Below, piece by piece: positions 22,531-35,954 of a DNA stretch of 64,000 nucleotides. The translations under genes were made by a program, and so were the position numbers. The notes beneath the pieces were generated by a model that was not told where the DNA came from, ran no database searches, and was given only the letters and a program-made list of their open reading frames with translations. Numbering within the stretch: position 1 is the first letter of the stretch; each line of letters starts with the position of its first letter. Source of the stretch: Calamus simplicifolius (taxonomy: Eukaryota > Streptophyta > Magnoliopsida > Arecales > Arecaceae); NCBI GenBank assembly GCA_900491605.1, contig UESW01001605.1:387407-451406 (forward strand), given 5' to 3'.

Positions 22531-24360
22531 GATCCAATTGAGAAGAAGTAAGGATTTTCTTCAATCCACTCAGCTTGAATCTTTTAAAATAAAATTTAGA
22601 AGATAAGAAATGTCACAAAAGTAAGGTTTAAGTATCTTTTTCTTTCTTTAATTTTTCATGATCCATAAACTGTGATGCATATCAAGGGTGAAAAGTAATG
22701 TTTATGCTTTTTTTTTCACTCCTTTTGTTGGGATTCTAATGGTTGGAAAACAGAATCTATACTTTTTTTCTTTCACTTCTGCTATTGGGATTCTAATGCG
22801 AGAAATGTAGTTTATGCTTTAGTCTTTCATTCTCACTGTATGGATTTTAGAAAATGAAAAGTAGATCTATACTCTTTTCTTTTACTCTCACTATTCTCCC
22901 TTCCTTTTATCTAAACCATGATATACAACATCTATTCATACTAATTAATGAGGTTCTCTTTCCTTAAGTAAAATACCTCTAGTTAAAAAAGAAGAAGATA
23001 CAAGTTCCCTGCTATGCCATATTGATCTACTCTGCATTTAAGTTGCACTCCTATTCTATTTAGAAGATGATATTTCTTTATTTATTTTATGTTGGTGAAG
23101 TCTATTATGTATTTAAGAGCGATATGCTCCATAGCCCATACAGATTAGAAGACATTATAATCAAAGTCTATTTGGGCTAACCAATAGAATTTGTGATTCG
23201 AATTTAATCCTTAAACTAATGAGAATGGTAAGGCTTAATATAAGCAGTATATAGAAGCTCATACTTCTGGCATTAAGTTCCACATTGGTTATGCTTTGAG
23301 AAGTCCTTTGATTTATAAGGTTTCAAATAATTCATTCTGCCTAGCATTTCAAGCAAGATATTGGGTCATCACAAATAATATCAGAATTTCACATAGCCCA
23401 TGACACATGTAGATTAGATGATGCTGCAACACAAACCCTTTTAAAACTGATCATGAGTCAATCATGACATTTCTAATTGAATTTAGATATCTAGTTTTGC
23501 AAGGATTATTGGACCTAAATGGAGAGAGTACATGGGGTCCTTGGTAGCATGCAATTAGTTCTACGTTTTTTGTATACTAGAGAGATCTTGAATAAATTAT
23601 ATAGGGCTAAAGAATCTAAATAATGCCACTCGGTTAGTTATTGGTTGAGGTCTTAAGTTATTAAAATTTTCACCTAAGCCCATGATAGACCTCATCTAAT
23701 AGTGGCAATAATCCACCACATTGTCACTGCTAAAGGAGAGCCTCCATCTAAGTAGGCCATGAGGTGAGCCTTGTAGGGGGTGATTTGGGTTAATAATAAA
23801 CCAAAGCTATCAATAGTGATAAAGAAGGTGAGCAAGATGGTGATGTATTCGATGGCATTGGAACACATGGTCAATTATTGCATGCTAGATATAGCACTCA
23901 CCTTTACATGCTATTGGTAGCAAAGGTCTCTATCCTTAACATGTGTAATAACATCCCCGATGTCCCCATTCACCACCACACCAACAATCCCCACCACCAC
24001 CATAATCACCCCCCTTCAATTTCAAGACCATCTATAGCTGCTATAGTATCCTCTCCCTCCCTTACATTGGTGGTTCATTTGTCAATCTAGAGTCCCATTG
24101 GCAACTAGAAAAAACAACACTCTAAAGTTCAAATATCTATTGCTAGAGGCAATAATGACAGAGGATGAACGCCAAGGAGGAGACGATGTGACCATTAATA
24201 CCATAATCATGGTCTTCTTTGATACCATTTCCTCAAGGGCAAGGCTTAAAAAAGAAGAGAGGAGTAGAAAGGTGGGATTGGCATGGTATAGAGGAACAAG
24301 GATGGCTTGCTTGGAGGAATAAAGTGTAGTATTATTGTTATAGGTTTGATGAAAAATAAA
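22531..24360. other. Gene-poor AT-rich DNA with a short imperfect repeat
   Basis: At 22690-22900 a unit of about 60-70 bp recurs four times (TTTCTTTCACT..TTGGGATTCTAATG..GAATCTATACTT). A CCACCA-rich stretch lies at 23965-24020. Short frames at 23878-24090 and 24098-24322 show no recognisable domain. Confidence 0.45.
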
Positions 24361-25310
24361 ATTGGGAGAATAAAAATTACTGGGTTGTTAGGCCCAAAGC
24401 AACTTAGGAGGAGGGAGAAGGTGAATTGAGTTTTTCAAAAACTAAACTCAAAAGCTATGTGCTCTAAATGTAAGTCTAACATTTCAAAAATAAAGCACAA
24501 TCATCAAATATTTCAAACAAATCACAAATCTAAGATAGAGAAGGTAAGAACACAATACAAAATTGCAAGTAAATAAAGAGCAAAAAAAATGAGGGATAAG
24601 AATTTTTTTAGTTGTTCGGTACCCCTTGGCTACATTCTCTACTCTAAAGACTCCTTGAGATTTCCACTATACCAATCCTCTTAATTGAATGAAGATCAAA
24701 TCTTTATACACTTCGTTTATCAGGATTAGAAGGAACCTTTGTAATCCTTTTTGAAGCTAAGAATGAATCTATTCTCTCCTTTTACACTGGCTAAGGAGGA
24801 ACCCAACCTTTCCTGAATGAAAGAAATATAAGAACAACACTTCGCAAGAATGTGGATGTATAAATTATACTCAAAACTTAAGAGAGGAAGAAGTAAGCAT
24901 GCTAAGATTAGAACCCCTTTTCACAAAGATTTTTCAACCTCCAAACCAGTCCAGAAGTTCTTATTTTTACAGGAATGAAAAAAATATGTGCATTAAGGCT
25001 CAAGGGCAACTCGAATGGTCAAATAAAAATATAACTATTGGGTTGTTAAAGGCTTAGCAGTCGATCGCTAAGCTAGGACTAACCAAGTGTTAGGCCTAGC
25101 TTGGTCGATCATCCTAGTTTATGATGGTCGACCACTAGATCGGTTAGAGTCCTGCTTTTAAGAAGTTCTCTACCACATTCAAGTTTGATCGATCGTTCTT
25201 AGGTCTAATTGATTGTCTACTTCTAATTTTGGATTTTAATTATTAGTTTTGATCCAAAACCTAATCTAATTCATTTTAAGGGGTTTGAGACTTGCATACT
25301 AATTCTCTCA
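24361..25310. repeat. Dispersed-repeat-like segment next to CACTA element 1
   Basis: The string TTGTTCGGTACCCCTTGGCTAC, shortened here to GTTCGGTACCCCTTGG, followed by ACTCTAAAGACTCCTTGAGA and CACTATACCAATCCTCTTAA is of a kind often seen in plant retroelement-derived repeats. So is the TCGATC/GGTCGACCA-rich part at 25060-25220. No LTR ends or coding region were found, so the class is left open. The CACTA element starts at its right edge. Confidence 0.35.
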
Positions 25311-25329
25311 CACTACAGTAAATTTAAGT

Positions 25330-25645
25330 TTTAACGACGCTTTAAAGTTATTTTTCGATGCTTTTTTAGCGTCAGGATACGGTTTTTCGATGCTTTTTAA
25401 AGCGTTGGCACAAAGGGGGTGGTGACGAAATTTGCCGACGCTTTGGGAAAGCGTCGGTAAAAAGTAAAAATACGCTTTGAATAGCGTCGGTAATTTTGTT
25501 TCCGACGCTTTTGAAAGCGTCGGCATATAAACTTGCCGACACTTTTTAAAGCATCGGCTTTTAAACCTGCCGACGCTTTTTAAAGCATCGGGTTTTATAT
25601 AACCTACATAAAAAGCGTCGGCATATTCAACGGTCATTTTTAAAA
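25330..25645. repeat. Left subterminal repeats of CACTA element 1
   Basis: About ten copies, in both orientations, of a GACGCTTTnAAAGCGTCGG motif and single-base variants (GATGCTTT, AAGCATCGG). Several pairs are inverted with 2-6 bases between arms. In En/Spm such motifs bind TnpA; the role here is by family analogy. Confidence 0.85.
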
Positions 25646-25905
25646 AAAAACTAAAATTACAAACATTTAAATTAAACATGTATATTAAACTAAAATTAAT
25701 GCAATTAATAATCACATTGCTTACATTAATTCCAAATTACATTTCATACATTCTTAAAATCACATTGCATACATTCTTAGATTTCAAATTAAAATTTCAA
25801 ATATACATTTCATTGCATCAACTAAGAGAGTTTCAAGTTAAAGTTTAACAAAATTTAAAAATACATAAAATGGAAGATATAAAATAAAAGTAGGTGAGGT
25901 CAATG
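25646..25905. repeat. Internal CACTA duplication, left copy
   Basis: Matches 29440-29662 almost base for base: ACATTTAAATTAAACATGTA, TAATGCAATTAATAATCACA, GGAAGATATAAAATAAAAGT, up to GAGGTCAATGATCT. This copy includes the stop codon of the TnpA-type gene. Confidence 0.8.
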
Positions 25906-26621
25906 ATCTGTAGGAGGAAGATCGTCACCCTGTCCGCTCCGATCTGATGCTCCAGGAGCCTATAAGAATAATTAAAAAAATTTAATTTGCTTAACTATCA
26001 ATTACAATATATTAGATAAATAATTGATGTAATATAAGAATATATATTTAATAATATATATATACCTGGTGTGGAACAAACATGTGTACGATAGATGTAA
26101 GCCGCTCAATGTGTTCTCTCATAGAATCCATCGCTGCTCTATCGGCGGCACTCCTCCATCGCATCTCCTCCATCTCTGCTCTATCGTCGGCACTCCTCCG
26201 TCGCATCTCCTCCATCTCATGCTCAAGTCTGCGAACATCTGCAGAATCTGCAGCAACACGTTCATTTCTATTCATCTCAGATAACTGAGTGGGGGTGACT
26301 CCAACTCCATAACCCCTCACTCGACCATAGCGCTCCGGCCCCATCAGCTCCGTAAACACCTCGGCCTCAATATGACTACTCTGTGTAGAGTCATCAACAC
26401 GCTCAGCAATAAGAGCTGTAGCTCTTTTCTGTATTAATTTAAAAAAATTAGTTAGATCTTATTGAATAATAAAATTAAATTAAAATCATTGCATGAAATA
26501 AATTGTAATAAATAATTACATATAAGTCCCTTGACTCATCTCTGACAAAAGTGCCATCACGGTGAATATGAGTCATTCGGTAAAACTCCACCTCACCAGG
26601 TTTCCGTCCATGCTCATCCAT
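25900..26621 (-). pseudogene. TnpA-type (Transposase_24-like) C-terminal exons
   Basis: Three exons join in phase 0: 26621-26520, 26428-26066 and 25959-25900. All have GT-AG borders: acceptor CTTGTAG before MDEHGRKPGEVEFYR, donor after DLY, then KRATALIAERVDD, donor GTATAT after VPHQ, and acceptor TTATAG before APGASDRSGQG. The 174 residues end in PTDH and a TGA. Middle motifs are VFTELMGPERYGRVRGYGVG and VTPTQLSE, characteristic of the plant Ptta/En/Spm Transposase_24 domain (PF03004). A coiled coil with a repeated MEEMR.RSA.DRA unit follows. The N-terminal half is missing or in the assembly gap. The part seen is undamaged, so it may derive from a working TnpA-like protein that binds the subterminal repeats. 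Confidence 0.7.
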
Positions 26622-26640
26622 CTACAAGAAATATTACATT

Positions 26641-28223
26641 TTTGTAAAACTAAATTTGATATTGATAAAACTATTTGCATGCAAAAGTTTTCAACATAAT
26701 CCATGTGCAGAAATGAAGCAGGTTAAATGTATAATCACTTAAATAAAGGACTTATGTTCCAAGGCTTAGAATTTCGGATATGTATATTAGTTTCGGATAT
26801 GGCCTCTTTACATAATAGAGCAGGAGTTTGGATTGTCATCACTGAACATGTTGGTCATCTGGTCCTCTTGTTTGCTGGCTTGGCTGGATGAGACTGCCAC
26901 ATACTCCACATTCCTAACATAGCCTGGGGGAGCCCTCTTGTAATAGTTGAACGCACAATAACTAAGCCCCATATTCTACCACATGGTTATGCTTCATTGT
27001 AGAAATCTGGTGCATCTCGCTCTTCTATGCTCCCACTCCTACAGTGACATTACACCAAGGTGGAAAGCCCGGAGTTTCAAACCACGCCTTTCACAATGGA
27101 TATGCTTAGATGTGCAGTGCCAAATCCATTGGACCCAACTCATGTTTCACATTTTGCACCTAGCCCGCCCACTGCACTCATTATCCGTGTTTCTTACACG
27201 GAAAATCCCTCTTTCCTGCTTTTTTATCATCTGACAAGTCATAATTATATATAATTTAAATACTGGATTTTGGCCTGACTCAACAAGATCTACATGCTGT
27301 GGAGCTCATAGTAAATTCATTACCATCATGATAGAAATATCCATCTTAAAGCTCTATGAAAAGGGATTTCTCAAGGTAGTATAAACCAAACAGGAATTGG
27401 CTAGGAGTTTTTTAAAGTATACTATTTTTAAATCTTTTTTTGAAGAGCTAAGTAGCAATTCTGCATGAGTTTGTTCTTTCAAAAAGACACTCTATCAAGG
27501 TGACCTACTCTTTCCATACTAAGATTCCTCATCTCGATACTGGATATGTACTAGTACCACAGTTGTATAGTGTCAGTATGCCAGGTACGTAGGTTGGTTC
27601 AATGTACTGAGACCCGGTGAATACCAGTGCTGAGTCTCATTTCACCATTGATACAGTATGGTACACTCAACATGGGATGGTACGGCATACCAAGCTTCAT
27701 ACATTCTCATTCTTGATGCAAGGGTCCTCACTAGATTTTAAACAAAATCTACTGTGTCCTTATGTAAAAGTGTCATCATGTACCAGCCTACATCTATAAA
27801 GTTTCCTAAAACAACTCAATTCAGTAACAATTGTGTCCTCTTTGTGGAGGCCATTCAACTAAAAGCATCCAATTAATAATGTGGTGATTGATTGCCATCT
27901 AATATTGAGCAATTGGACTAATTTCTTTATGTCTTGGTTATTTCTGGTTAATACTAGAACCACAAGTATCATCCAACCTTCTTGGCATCATGGAAGATGG
28001 ACAATTCTCCACAATTTTTGAATCTACAGAAGCAAGGACGTTACTTCTGCTAACTGATGATAACATGATTCATGCCTTTATGCTTGTTCTAGTCTGGTTA
28101 TGTAGGTTTAAGTGGTCTCGGCAATAATTCCACTTTCTTCCATCTAATAAGTCAATTTTCCCAATAATTTGGACAAGTTGGATGAAGAATGTCCACATTC
28201 TTTTTTTCTTTCCATGACCTCAA
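26641..28223. other. CACTA interior, no gene recognised
   Basis: No conserved frame. Near 27580-27690 the TACGTAGG..GGTACACTCAACATGGG..GGTACGGCATACC string resembles the GGTACGGTA-rich repeats of several monocot genomes (recollection, not verified). Small frames at 26983-27254 lack known motifs. Confidence 0.4.
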
Positions 28224-28875
28224 NNNNNNNNNNNNNNNNNNNNNNNNNNNNNNNNNNNNNNNNNNNNNNNNNNNNNNNNNNNNNNNNNNNNNNNNNNNNN
28301 NNNNNNNNNNNNNNNNNNNNNNNNNNNNNNNNNNNNNNNNNNNNNNNNNNNNNNNNNNNNNNNNNNNNNNNNNNNNNNNNNNNNNNNNNNNNNNNNNNNN
28401 NNNNNNNNNNNNNNNNNNNNNNNNNNNNNNNNNNNNNNNNNNNNNNNNNNNNNNNNNNNNNNNNNNNNNNNNNNNNNNNNNNNNNNNNNNNNNNNNNNNN
28501 NNNNNNNNNNNNNNNNNNNNNNNNNNNNNNNNNNNNNNNNNNNNNNNNNNNNNNNNNNNNNNNNNNNNNNNNNNNNNNNNNNNNNNNNNNNNNNNNNNNN
28601 NNNNNNNNNNNNNNNNNNNNNNNNNNNNNNNNNNNNNNNNNNNNNNNNNNNNNNNNNNNNNNNNNNNNNNNNNNNNNNNNNNNNNNNNNNNNNNNNNNNN
28701 NNNNNNNNNNNNNNNNNNNNNNNNNNNNNNNNNNNNNNNNNNNNNNNNNNNNNNNNNNNNNNNNNNNNNNNNNNNNNNNNNNNNNNNNNNNNNNNNNNNN
28801 NNNNNNNNNNNNNNNNNNNNNNNNNNNNNNNNNNNNNNNNNNNNNNNNNNNNNNNNNNNNNNNNNNNNNNNNNNN
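28224..28875. other. Assembly gap (652 N)
   Basis: Run of N inside the CACTA element. Frames that appear open across it are artefacts of the N positions. Confidence 0.99.
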
Positions 28876-29089
28876 GAACCTGCACAGAGTTCTAAATAGG
28901 GTCACACAGATGAAAGCACTGCATATTCTGAATGACATTAACAATGTAACAAATGCAACGATGAGAAGGATGCCAAGACAACTCAGGGTACTTCAAATCC
29001 AAATCAGTTAGAAAGGAACAATATATGTGTTCAAATTTAAATGTGAAAACCAATCTGGCTCATAAGATACACCTCAACAAGCTAAGGTT

Positions 29090-29895
29090 GCCGGCAAAAA
29101 TCGAATTTAAGGTCTGACCCTTGTTAGCATTCTTTCTCTTTGGTCCTGCACGAATGTAACAGAAAACAACTTACTGAAACATTAAACAATACATTAAGGC
29201 CTCTTTTTAATGCAATTACGCTATTAAAATCATGCATTGATACTTTAGACAACTTGTTAAACACATAACAGGTACCTAGCACCTTCTCTGTTTCAGAAAG
29301 TTTGGAAGTATCTTATTTGCATTATTCCTTCTTTAGGCCTAGACCTAGTTAACTGAGAAGTTAATGTATATTAAACTAAATTTTAAATTGTTAAACTAAA
29401 TTTACAAATTTAACTGAGAAGTAAATTTGTTAAACTAAATTTACAAACATTTAAATTAAACCTGTATATTAAACCAAAATTAATGCAATTAATAATCACA
29501 TTGCTTACATTAATTCCAATTACATTTCATACATTCTTAAAATCACATTGCATACATTTCATTGCATCAACTAAGAGAGTTACAAGTTAAAGTTTAAAAA
29601 AATTTAAAAATACATAAAATGGAAGATCTAAAATAAAAGTAGATGAGGTCAATGATCTAAAATGAATGTGTAGCTCATCATCTCCTACACCGACAATAGG
29701 ATCATAATGCTCAGAAGATGGACCTCCTACACCAACAATAGGATCATGATGCCCAGAAGATGATGGACCTGCTGTAGAATGTTGTGCCGAAGGATTGAAC
29801 GCAACGTCCGGTACTGAAGAACCAGCATGAACCTGCTGTGATGAAGCAGAAGTGCGATCCTCTGTCCGTGAGTGCGGCATAATGTCACCTATCAT
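29090..29895 (-). pseudogene. Possible N-terminal exons of the TnpA-type gene
   Basis: At 29880-29660 the minus strand reads MPHSRTEDRTSASSQQVHAG, a Ser/Pro/Gly-rich stretch and the doubled unit DPIVGVGGPSSEHYDPIVGV (SGHHDPIVGVG / SEHYDPIVGVG). About 500 bp further on, after CATTCGTGCAG, it reads GPKRKNANKGQTL, a basic segment resembling the start of the conserved part of TnpA-like proteins. Order and strand agree with the exons at 25900-26621, but the linking exons were not found and may lie in the gap. I do not recognise the first part as a known domain. Confidence 0.35.
29440..29662. repeat. Internal CACTA duplication, right copy
   Basis: Second copy of 25646-25905, differing by small indels (about 35 bp shorter in the middle). 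After CAATGATCT it diverges at the very point where the last TnpA exon codes PTDH and its stop. Confidence 0.8.
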
Positions 29896-29899
29896 TTAC

Positions 29900-32800
29900 A
29901 TCAGAGTAAGAGTTAGTGAAAATAAATATTAAATGTATATATATTAAACAAAGGGTAAGAGTGAGTTTTTTTTTTTTCCCCTCACATGCAAGACATTTTC
30001 AAGAAAGCTAAGTGGATATGTAAAAGAGTTTTTGTGCTTAGCGTACAACTGGTATAAGAGATGTGTTACGCCAGAAATTTTATAAATTGGAAGTTTACAG
30101 ACGATTTTTCTTTTATTGAATCCTAAGTAAGAACAGGAGAAAGATGAAGATTAAAGAGTGCAAATTTATATGTATGTGCTGGTGTCTGGAATGTGTGAAT
30201 GGAGTAACCTAGAGTAGCCAAGCGTCTTCACTGCTTGTGAGCTGAGGGCATTTCCGCTTGATCAGTGAGCTTAGTACTTGACAACTGATAAAAGTTTTCA
30301 ATAGCCCATTGACCAAATGATTCTCCTCATTTTACTCTATTAATCAAACTAATTGGGAATTATTTGGTGTCAGAATTCATTCACAGATTATATTCATCCT
30401 TTATTTCTTATTTTAATCATCCAAACTAACTTATGCTATTGAAGTGAAGGGCATGGCTATGTGGCCACCAGCTAATGACCCCTCTGGCAAGTGTGCACTC
30501 ACTGCGTTCCGGGGGTTACCGTTGAGGTCTAAAATTGACCTTTACACCTCAATCAAGAAAATCAGCCACTGCTTGAATGACAGGACGTTCTTCAATCAAG
30601 AAAATCAGCCACTAATTTTGGGTTAGGCCATAGGTTAAGTTCGAGCTAATGTAAATTGGGTCTAGACTTAAAACTAGAGACCAAACAAACTTTGTAGCTA
30701 TGCTTGGATCGTCACTAAACCTAACATAAGCATAGCTAATAGATTTTACCTTACAATTGGTGTTATGTGTTAGTTAGTTACTGCCTTTGTAATGTTGGAG
30801 CTGCTGCTAATAGATTTTACCCACCTAACCTATGTGATCTCTGGGTCTGTTAGACAAGCCCAAACCAAGTCATTCTGGTTTAAAAGGTGAATCTGACATG
30901 TGCTGATCATGTTGGCTTAACGGACCAAAGTATGGGTCAGCATTTTAGATTGATAGCTAGCTTTTGGTTGGATTTATGTATTGGATATTTACTTATTTTC
31001 CTCAGAAATCTCAGTTTTAGATGGACCTAACAGTGTTTGTCCAATTGGTTGAGGAGAACATGTTATTGAGGTTGCTTTGGCACAAATCCATGATGGCACA
31101 AACCCAACTTGACTTGCTCATGAGTTTGGGATTTTTGCCCTGTGCCCAGACCTGCAAACCCAGTGGGTTGGGTTAGGTGGGTTACGTTGGGCTAATGGGT
31201 CTGGATAAATGTTTTTGCCCGTTTTGGACACATCTGAAAGTTATCATAGATTGAAGCAATACCATATGTGCACCTAAAATTTGGTTCTATGTTACTCAAA
31301 TCCTAAAAGAAATCCAAATACCTTTCTCAATATTTAGAAGAACCAAGTGCAACAACTTGAGGGAACCCATGAAGATACAATTTCTAGGCTCTGTCTGGTG
31401 ACAGTAAAAACAAAAGTGTATACACATAAGGATTAAACCATCCAAACTTCAGTCATGACTAGATTTTGGAACAAATGTATAAATGTAAGGATTAATTATG
31501 CAGGAAACAAACCCATAAATAAATATCACTGGATGCACATCAATGTGTGTAAATGAGGCACACAACAACTCTGCTGATGTAGAAGTATTAAGATATATGT
31601 GGAGATCAAAGCCACAAAAATGTTGAACAGAAAACACATTCAGTTCAGTGAATCCATATATAAATACTTCCATCAAAAAAAATTCTTATAGACAAGTAAT
31701 CATAATCCTGTTCTAAGGCAGAAAACAAGTGTGGAAATTACATGAGTACTTATAAAAACAGAAGTGCACATAACAGAACAAGATCATATAAACAAGGTAA
31801 TTCTTCAAAGATGACAAAACTTCATCAATGAGTTTACCGAAGAATAGGAATTTGCTGTGCCAGAACTTCTACATGCCTCCGGTCCTATGAGATAATTCAT
31901 ACCCATTAATTTAAAGGACTTTTGGGCTTCCTCATTCCTTTTGTCTTAAAATAAGAGTTTTTTCTATAACACCCAAATGTGAAATAGCGCAATCAGTGGT
32001 TATCTAAATTTCCAAATTTCTCACCAGAACTGAATTCTAAAACCAACAAAATAATAGGAAAAATGACAAAAGGAGGATTTAAAACTCTTGAATCCTTGAA
32101 CTAGAGCTTAATTCTAACCATGTTCAGTTTGCATAAGAAATGGAATCTCAACAATGCCTGAAACTCAGATATTAAGAAAGAAATTTTAGGATCGTTTGAC
32201 ATTATTCCAATAAAATTTGTTTCACAAAATCTCTAAGAAAGATGGTTCCTTTTGCAATATTAGGATTGGCTGCAAAAATTGGCAAAGAAACTATTTAGAT
32301 TAGGAGTTCTTGTAATCAAATGCAGAGACACCTTGGGTGATGCTGGATACAACAACTAGATGTTTGGCAATGCTGGATGCAACAATAAATGATTGTGGAG
32401 AAAGACTTGGATGAGACCAAAAACAACACAAGCAAGGCTACAAAAGCATGCCTCATCCCTTTGCAATAGATTTTATAAACCAGACAATTTATCTTACAGT
32501 TATATGAAACCTTTATTCTACCCATGAATATTGGAGTTATGATTGAAATGGAGGAAAAAGAAAGATCTAGTAACCAGCAATGGGCTTTTGAACCTCATCA
32601 ACTTATATTACATACACTACAATCAGTCAAGCACTCTGCCTGCACATTGAATTTACGACACAAAATACACCAAAAACGTTCAACTGAAGACCCTTTTTTA
32701 CAGATTAGATCAGCCAAAGAAGAACTTAGTAATCTGCCAAAGCAAAACTTATGGACAATGCTGGGTACAATATGTGTACTTTTAATGAAATGTGCAGCAA

Positions 32801-33922
32801 GAGGTACTATCCCTTTCTCTCCATTTAAAGTATACAGAGAAGATTCTCATAATAACTTCATTGAAGGGAAAGGAAAAACAACTGCAACAGTCAAAAGAAA
32901 TATAAGGTACCAAGAACAAAGCAGCCACATTACAAGAAGTTCAAGAACAGTAATTGTGTACATAAAAAACTGTTAACAACTAAAGGACAAGGAGATACTG
33001 ACAAACAGACAGGAAAAATAATGAATGAAACCCACTTTATATCCATAATTTCACATTATAAACTCAATTTGATCATGCCATTTTACATATATATCTAGGC
33101 ATGCATGACCATAAAGGAAATAAATTCATTGAACAAGTCAGCACTGCTTTTGTAAAACTGAGATTCAGCTACAACCAAGAAAAGAGTGGACATTTACTTT
33201 ACATATATATCTAGCTGCTCTCACGGATGATGATGATGCTAACTTGGCCATGGTAACCCACTTCTTGCTCACTGGTTCGGATTCTCTCCTTTCGATAACT
33301 GAGTGTAGCTCTCATTACTTCTCAGTCTATCCAAATAGATATGGATCAGAACACTGAAAAGTATAACCTAAAAGGCCACTCAGCTGGTGTATGTGAGTGG
33401 TGCGAGACAGCTGAGTGACTTTTTTGAAGGATTTTCTAAGTTACCATAGATTGCTCAAGGTAGATATTCAAGCATTCAAATATGGGTGTGATACAAATAG
33501 GTCATAACATATAAAACTATAAAAGAGGGATATGAATTAGGTCTTCTGTAGAAAAGAACGTCCAATGTTCTTTCGCATGGGCAACTGTTTGATTGTGTTT
33601 GTTGAGAAAGCTCATATGGTAGCTAGAGTAGTAATGAGAAAACATCCTTTGCGAGACATCAAATATCTATGTTAAAGCATTGGAATCCTTTTCACATCTG
33701 TCTGAAAGAAGCAATGGAAAAAGACACATACAGAAAGAGAAGGAGGGGGCATTCTCTAGCCAAGTTTCTCTTCTTCCTAATCCATTCCTCCCTCTTCTTC
33801 CAGGCAGGTGTGAGTTTCTCCTCTCTCTTTTTTCTCCATGATCTTGTTGTGATCTTTGGGTTTCGCATATCATTTTCTGATCTTATAATTGAATTGTTTA
33901 AGATTTTGTTCTATTTTTCCAT

Positions 33923-33958
<36 letters not shown>

Positions 33959-35480
33959 CTTCTGGTTTCTTGTATGTTATTTTTCGGTTATTCATTGGTT
34001 TTGTAATCGAACTAGTAAGGATTTTATTCTATCTTCCTAGATGTTCTCTTACAGCAAGCAAATAGACGTCTTCTTATTATTCTAGCATATATATCGGTCG
34101 ACCATCCAATTCTTACAGCCAAAATATGCGTGACGGACCTAACCTTAGAAAACCTAATTAACCCGAATCCAATTGCAGGTTGGCCACATCTGCTATCCAA
34201 TCATCAGTCATTAATTTAATGGTCAGAGCCATGCAAATGCACGGATGGCCAATGTGGAGATTGTGGAGCTGCCACATGGATCATTGAGGACATGAGAGTT
34301 TACATATATAGGAGCAGGAGTTTAAGCTAAAAGCAGCCGGGTTTTAGGAAGGAAGGTCACGGTCAGGACCAGGGACCACACCAATTTAAGTGAACACCAC
34401 CAGGCCTTGCCACCCCAACGTGGATCAACCACCGGCACGCCGCCCCCTCCCCCACCAAGTTGCCTCGTCCGGCATGGGCACCCTTCCACTTCTCAAGCTA
34501 CCTTCCGCCTTAAACAAATACCTAATCCTTCGAACTCTTACTTTAAGAAACCCCAACCCTCCTTTTAAGCCTTTATTTAAAAAAGTCTAATCCCATTCCC
34601 ACGTTCACGGCGCTGAGAAATATGGGCCTGGCTCCACCTTTCCATGCAACCCCAAATAACCCTCCCTTTCTCCCTGTTCTCGTTTCTCTATGCTGACCTC
34701 CTTCTGAAATAAGTTTCTCTATACAAATAAGTTATCGAAAGGAGATTCAGCTACAACCAAGTTGCAGAAAGTTACAATTCTGACCTCCTTCCTTTCTGGA
34801 GTTTGTTGAGCATTTACATAAAATGTGATTATCTAGTTACCTAAGTTTACCCCAGGACTAGTTAAAACAAGGATTAAAACTTAAAATATCACTACAAGAA
34901 AAACAAAGACTCCAGCAAGCTATAATGGTGTTCACTAAGCTGTTATTGAGATGCTGTACTGTTAATGTCAATCTAAAGCTAGGAAGTCTCCTTGAGTGCC
35001 TTATGTAAATGTGAAATTCATCTTGACTTCTGTCACCAAATGTAAGAAATTATGAGATTTGATTTCCCTACTAGTTGCGACTAGATCTGATGAATTTGCA
35101 GATTTATTTGAATATTATATACATGATTTAAATACTGAAATGTGCTAGAATATAGCTTTGAGAATGAAAGCTACAGAGTTACAACAGATGTACATCACGA
35201 GTGTTAGGAGTGTTAGGAATTTGTTGTGAAACAGAGCCTAAGTACCCCAATATACTCCAGATAACACAAACAAAGCCATCAGTGTTAGGAATTTGTTGTG
35301 AAACAGGCCTTACCAGTCAAACAAAGCCGCTCCCCGATGCGGTTGTCAGCTCCCCAATATACTCCAGATAACACACAACAAAACTTAGATGCTGCTGAAA
35401 TGCGCAATAAAAATACAAAGAGCTTGGGTAACAAGTAACAAGATGCATCTAAATCAACGTGGTGTGAAATATTACGACTA
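29900..35480. other. CACTA interior without recognisable genes
   Basis: 5.6 kb of mostly AT-rich sequence. Frames such as 32524-32976 (150 codons) and 33669-34040 match no motif I know and look like chance frames. Notable items are a CACTACAAGAAAAAC string at 34890, a C-rich stretch at 34390-34520, and two copies of GTGTTAGGAATTTGTTGTGA near 35205 and 35283. The region may hold introns of the transposon gene or a nested insertion whose ends I cannot define. Confidence 0.45.
33924..33955. repeat. (CT)16 microsatellite
   Basis: Sixteen uninterrupted CT dinucleotides, followed by GATCTTCTGG. Confidence 0.95.
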
Positions 35481-35654
35481 TAAATATAATCATCCACAAA
35501 AGGCCTTACCAGTCAAACAAATAGAGTGTCCTCCCCCTCGCTGCGATCGACGTCCAGCTCTCTCTCTCTCTCGAACCCCCGAGATCTCAAAGTAAGTCGA
35601 AGATTGGGTTAGAGTTAATCGTTGAAAGAGAGAAGGGTTGGGTATCGGAAGGGG

Positions 35655-35915
35655 GAAGGCTCTCGGGCTAGGGCTCTGGTGGGGAGGAGGGGGGGAGGGG
35701 GGCGGCGAGTGGGGAGGCTCTCGGGCTAGGGCTCTGGTGAGGAGGAGGGGGGAGAGAGGCTGCGGGTGGGGAGGCTCTCGGGCTAGGGCTCTGGTGGGGA
35801 GGAGGGGGGGGAGAGGGGCTGCCACAGTTAGAAGAAATATAGGGCGGCGAGTGGTGAGGATCTCGGGCTAGGGCTCCGATGGGGAGGAGGGGAGGAGGGG
35901 GGCTGCGGCGGTTCC
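35655..35915. repeat. G-rich minisatellite inside CACTA right end
   Basis: Four copies of CTCTCGGGCTAGGGCTC(T/C) followed by GGTGGGGAGGAGGGGGG-type G runs, spaced about 58, 57 and 86 bp. The dense runs of three or more G could form G-quadruplexes on the plus strand. If the transposon gene starts here, this is its promoter or 5' leader, and the G runs are on the non-transcript strand. Confidence 0.8.
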
Positions 35916-35954
35916 GTGATTAGGGCTAGGGCAATCTGAGGCTAAGGCGGCGGC

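Noticed and set aside
28144..29011. Long frames over the N run
   Set aside because: They exist only because N codons contain no stops.
32524..32976. 150-codon frame in the CACTA interior
   Set aside because: No recognisable domain or splice context, and codon use is like the AT-rich surroundings. Could be revisited with RNA data.
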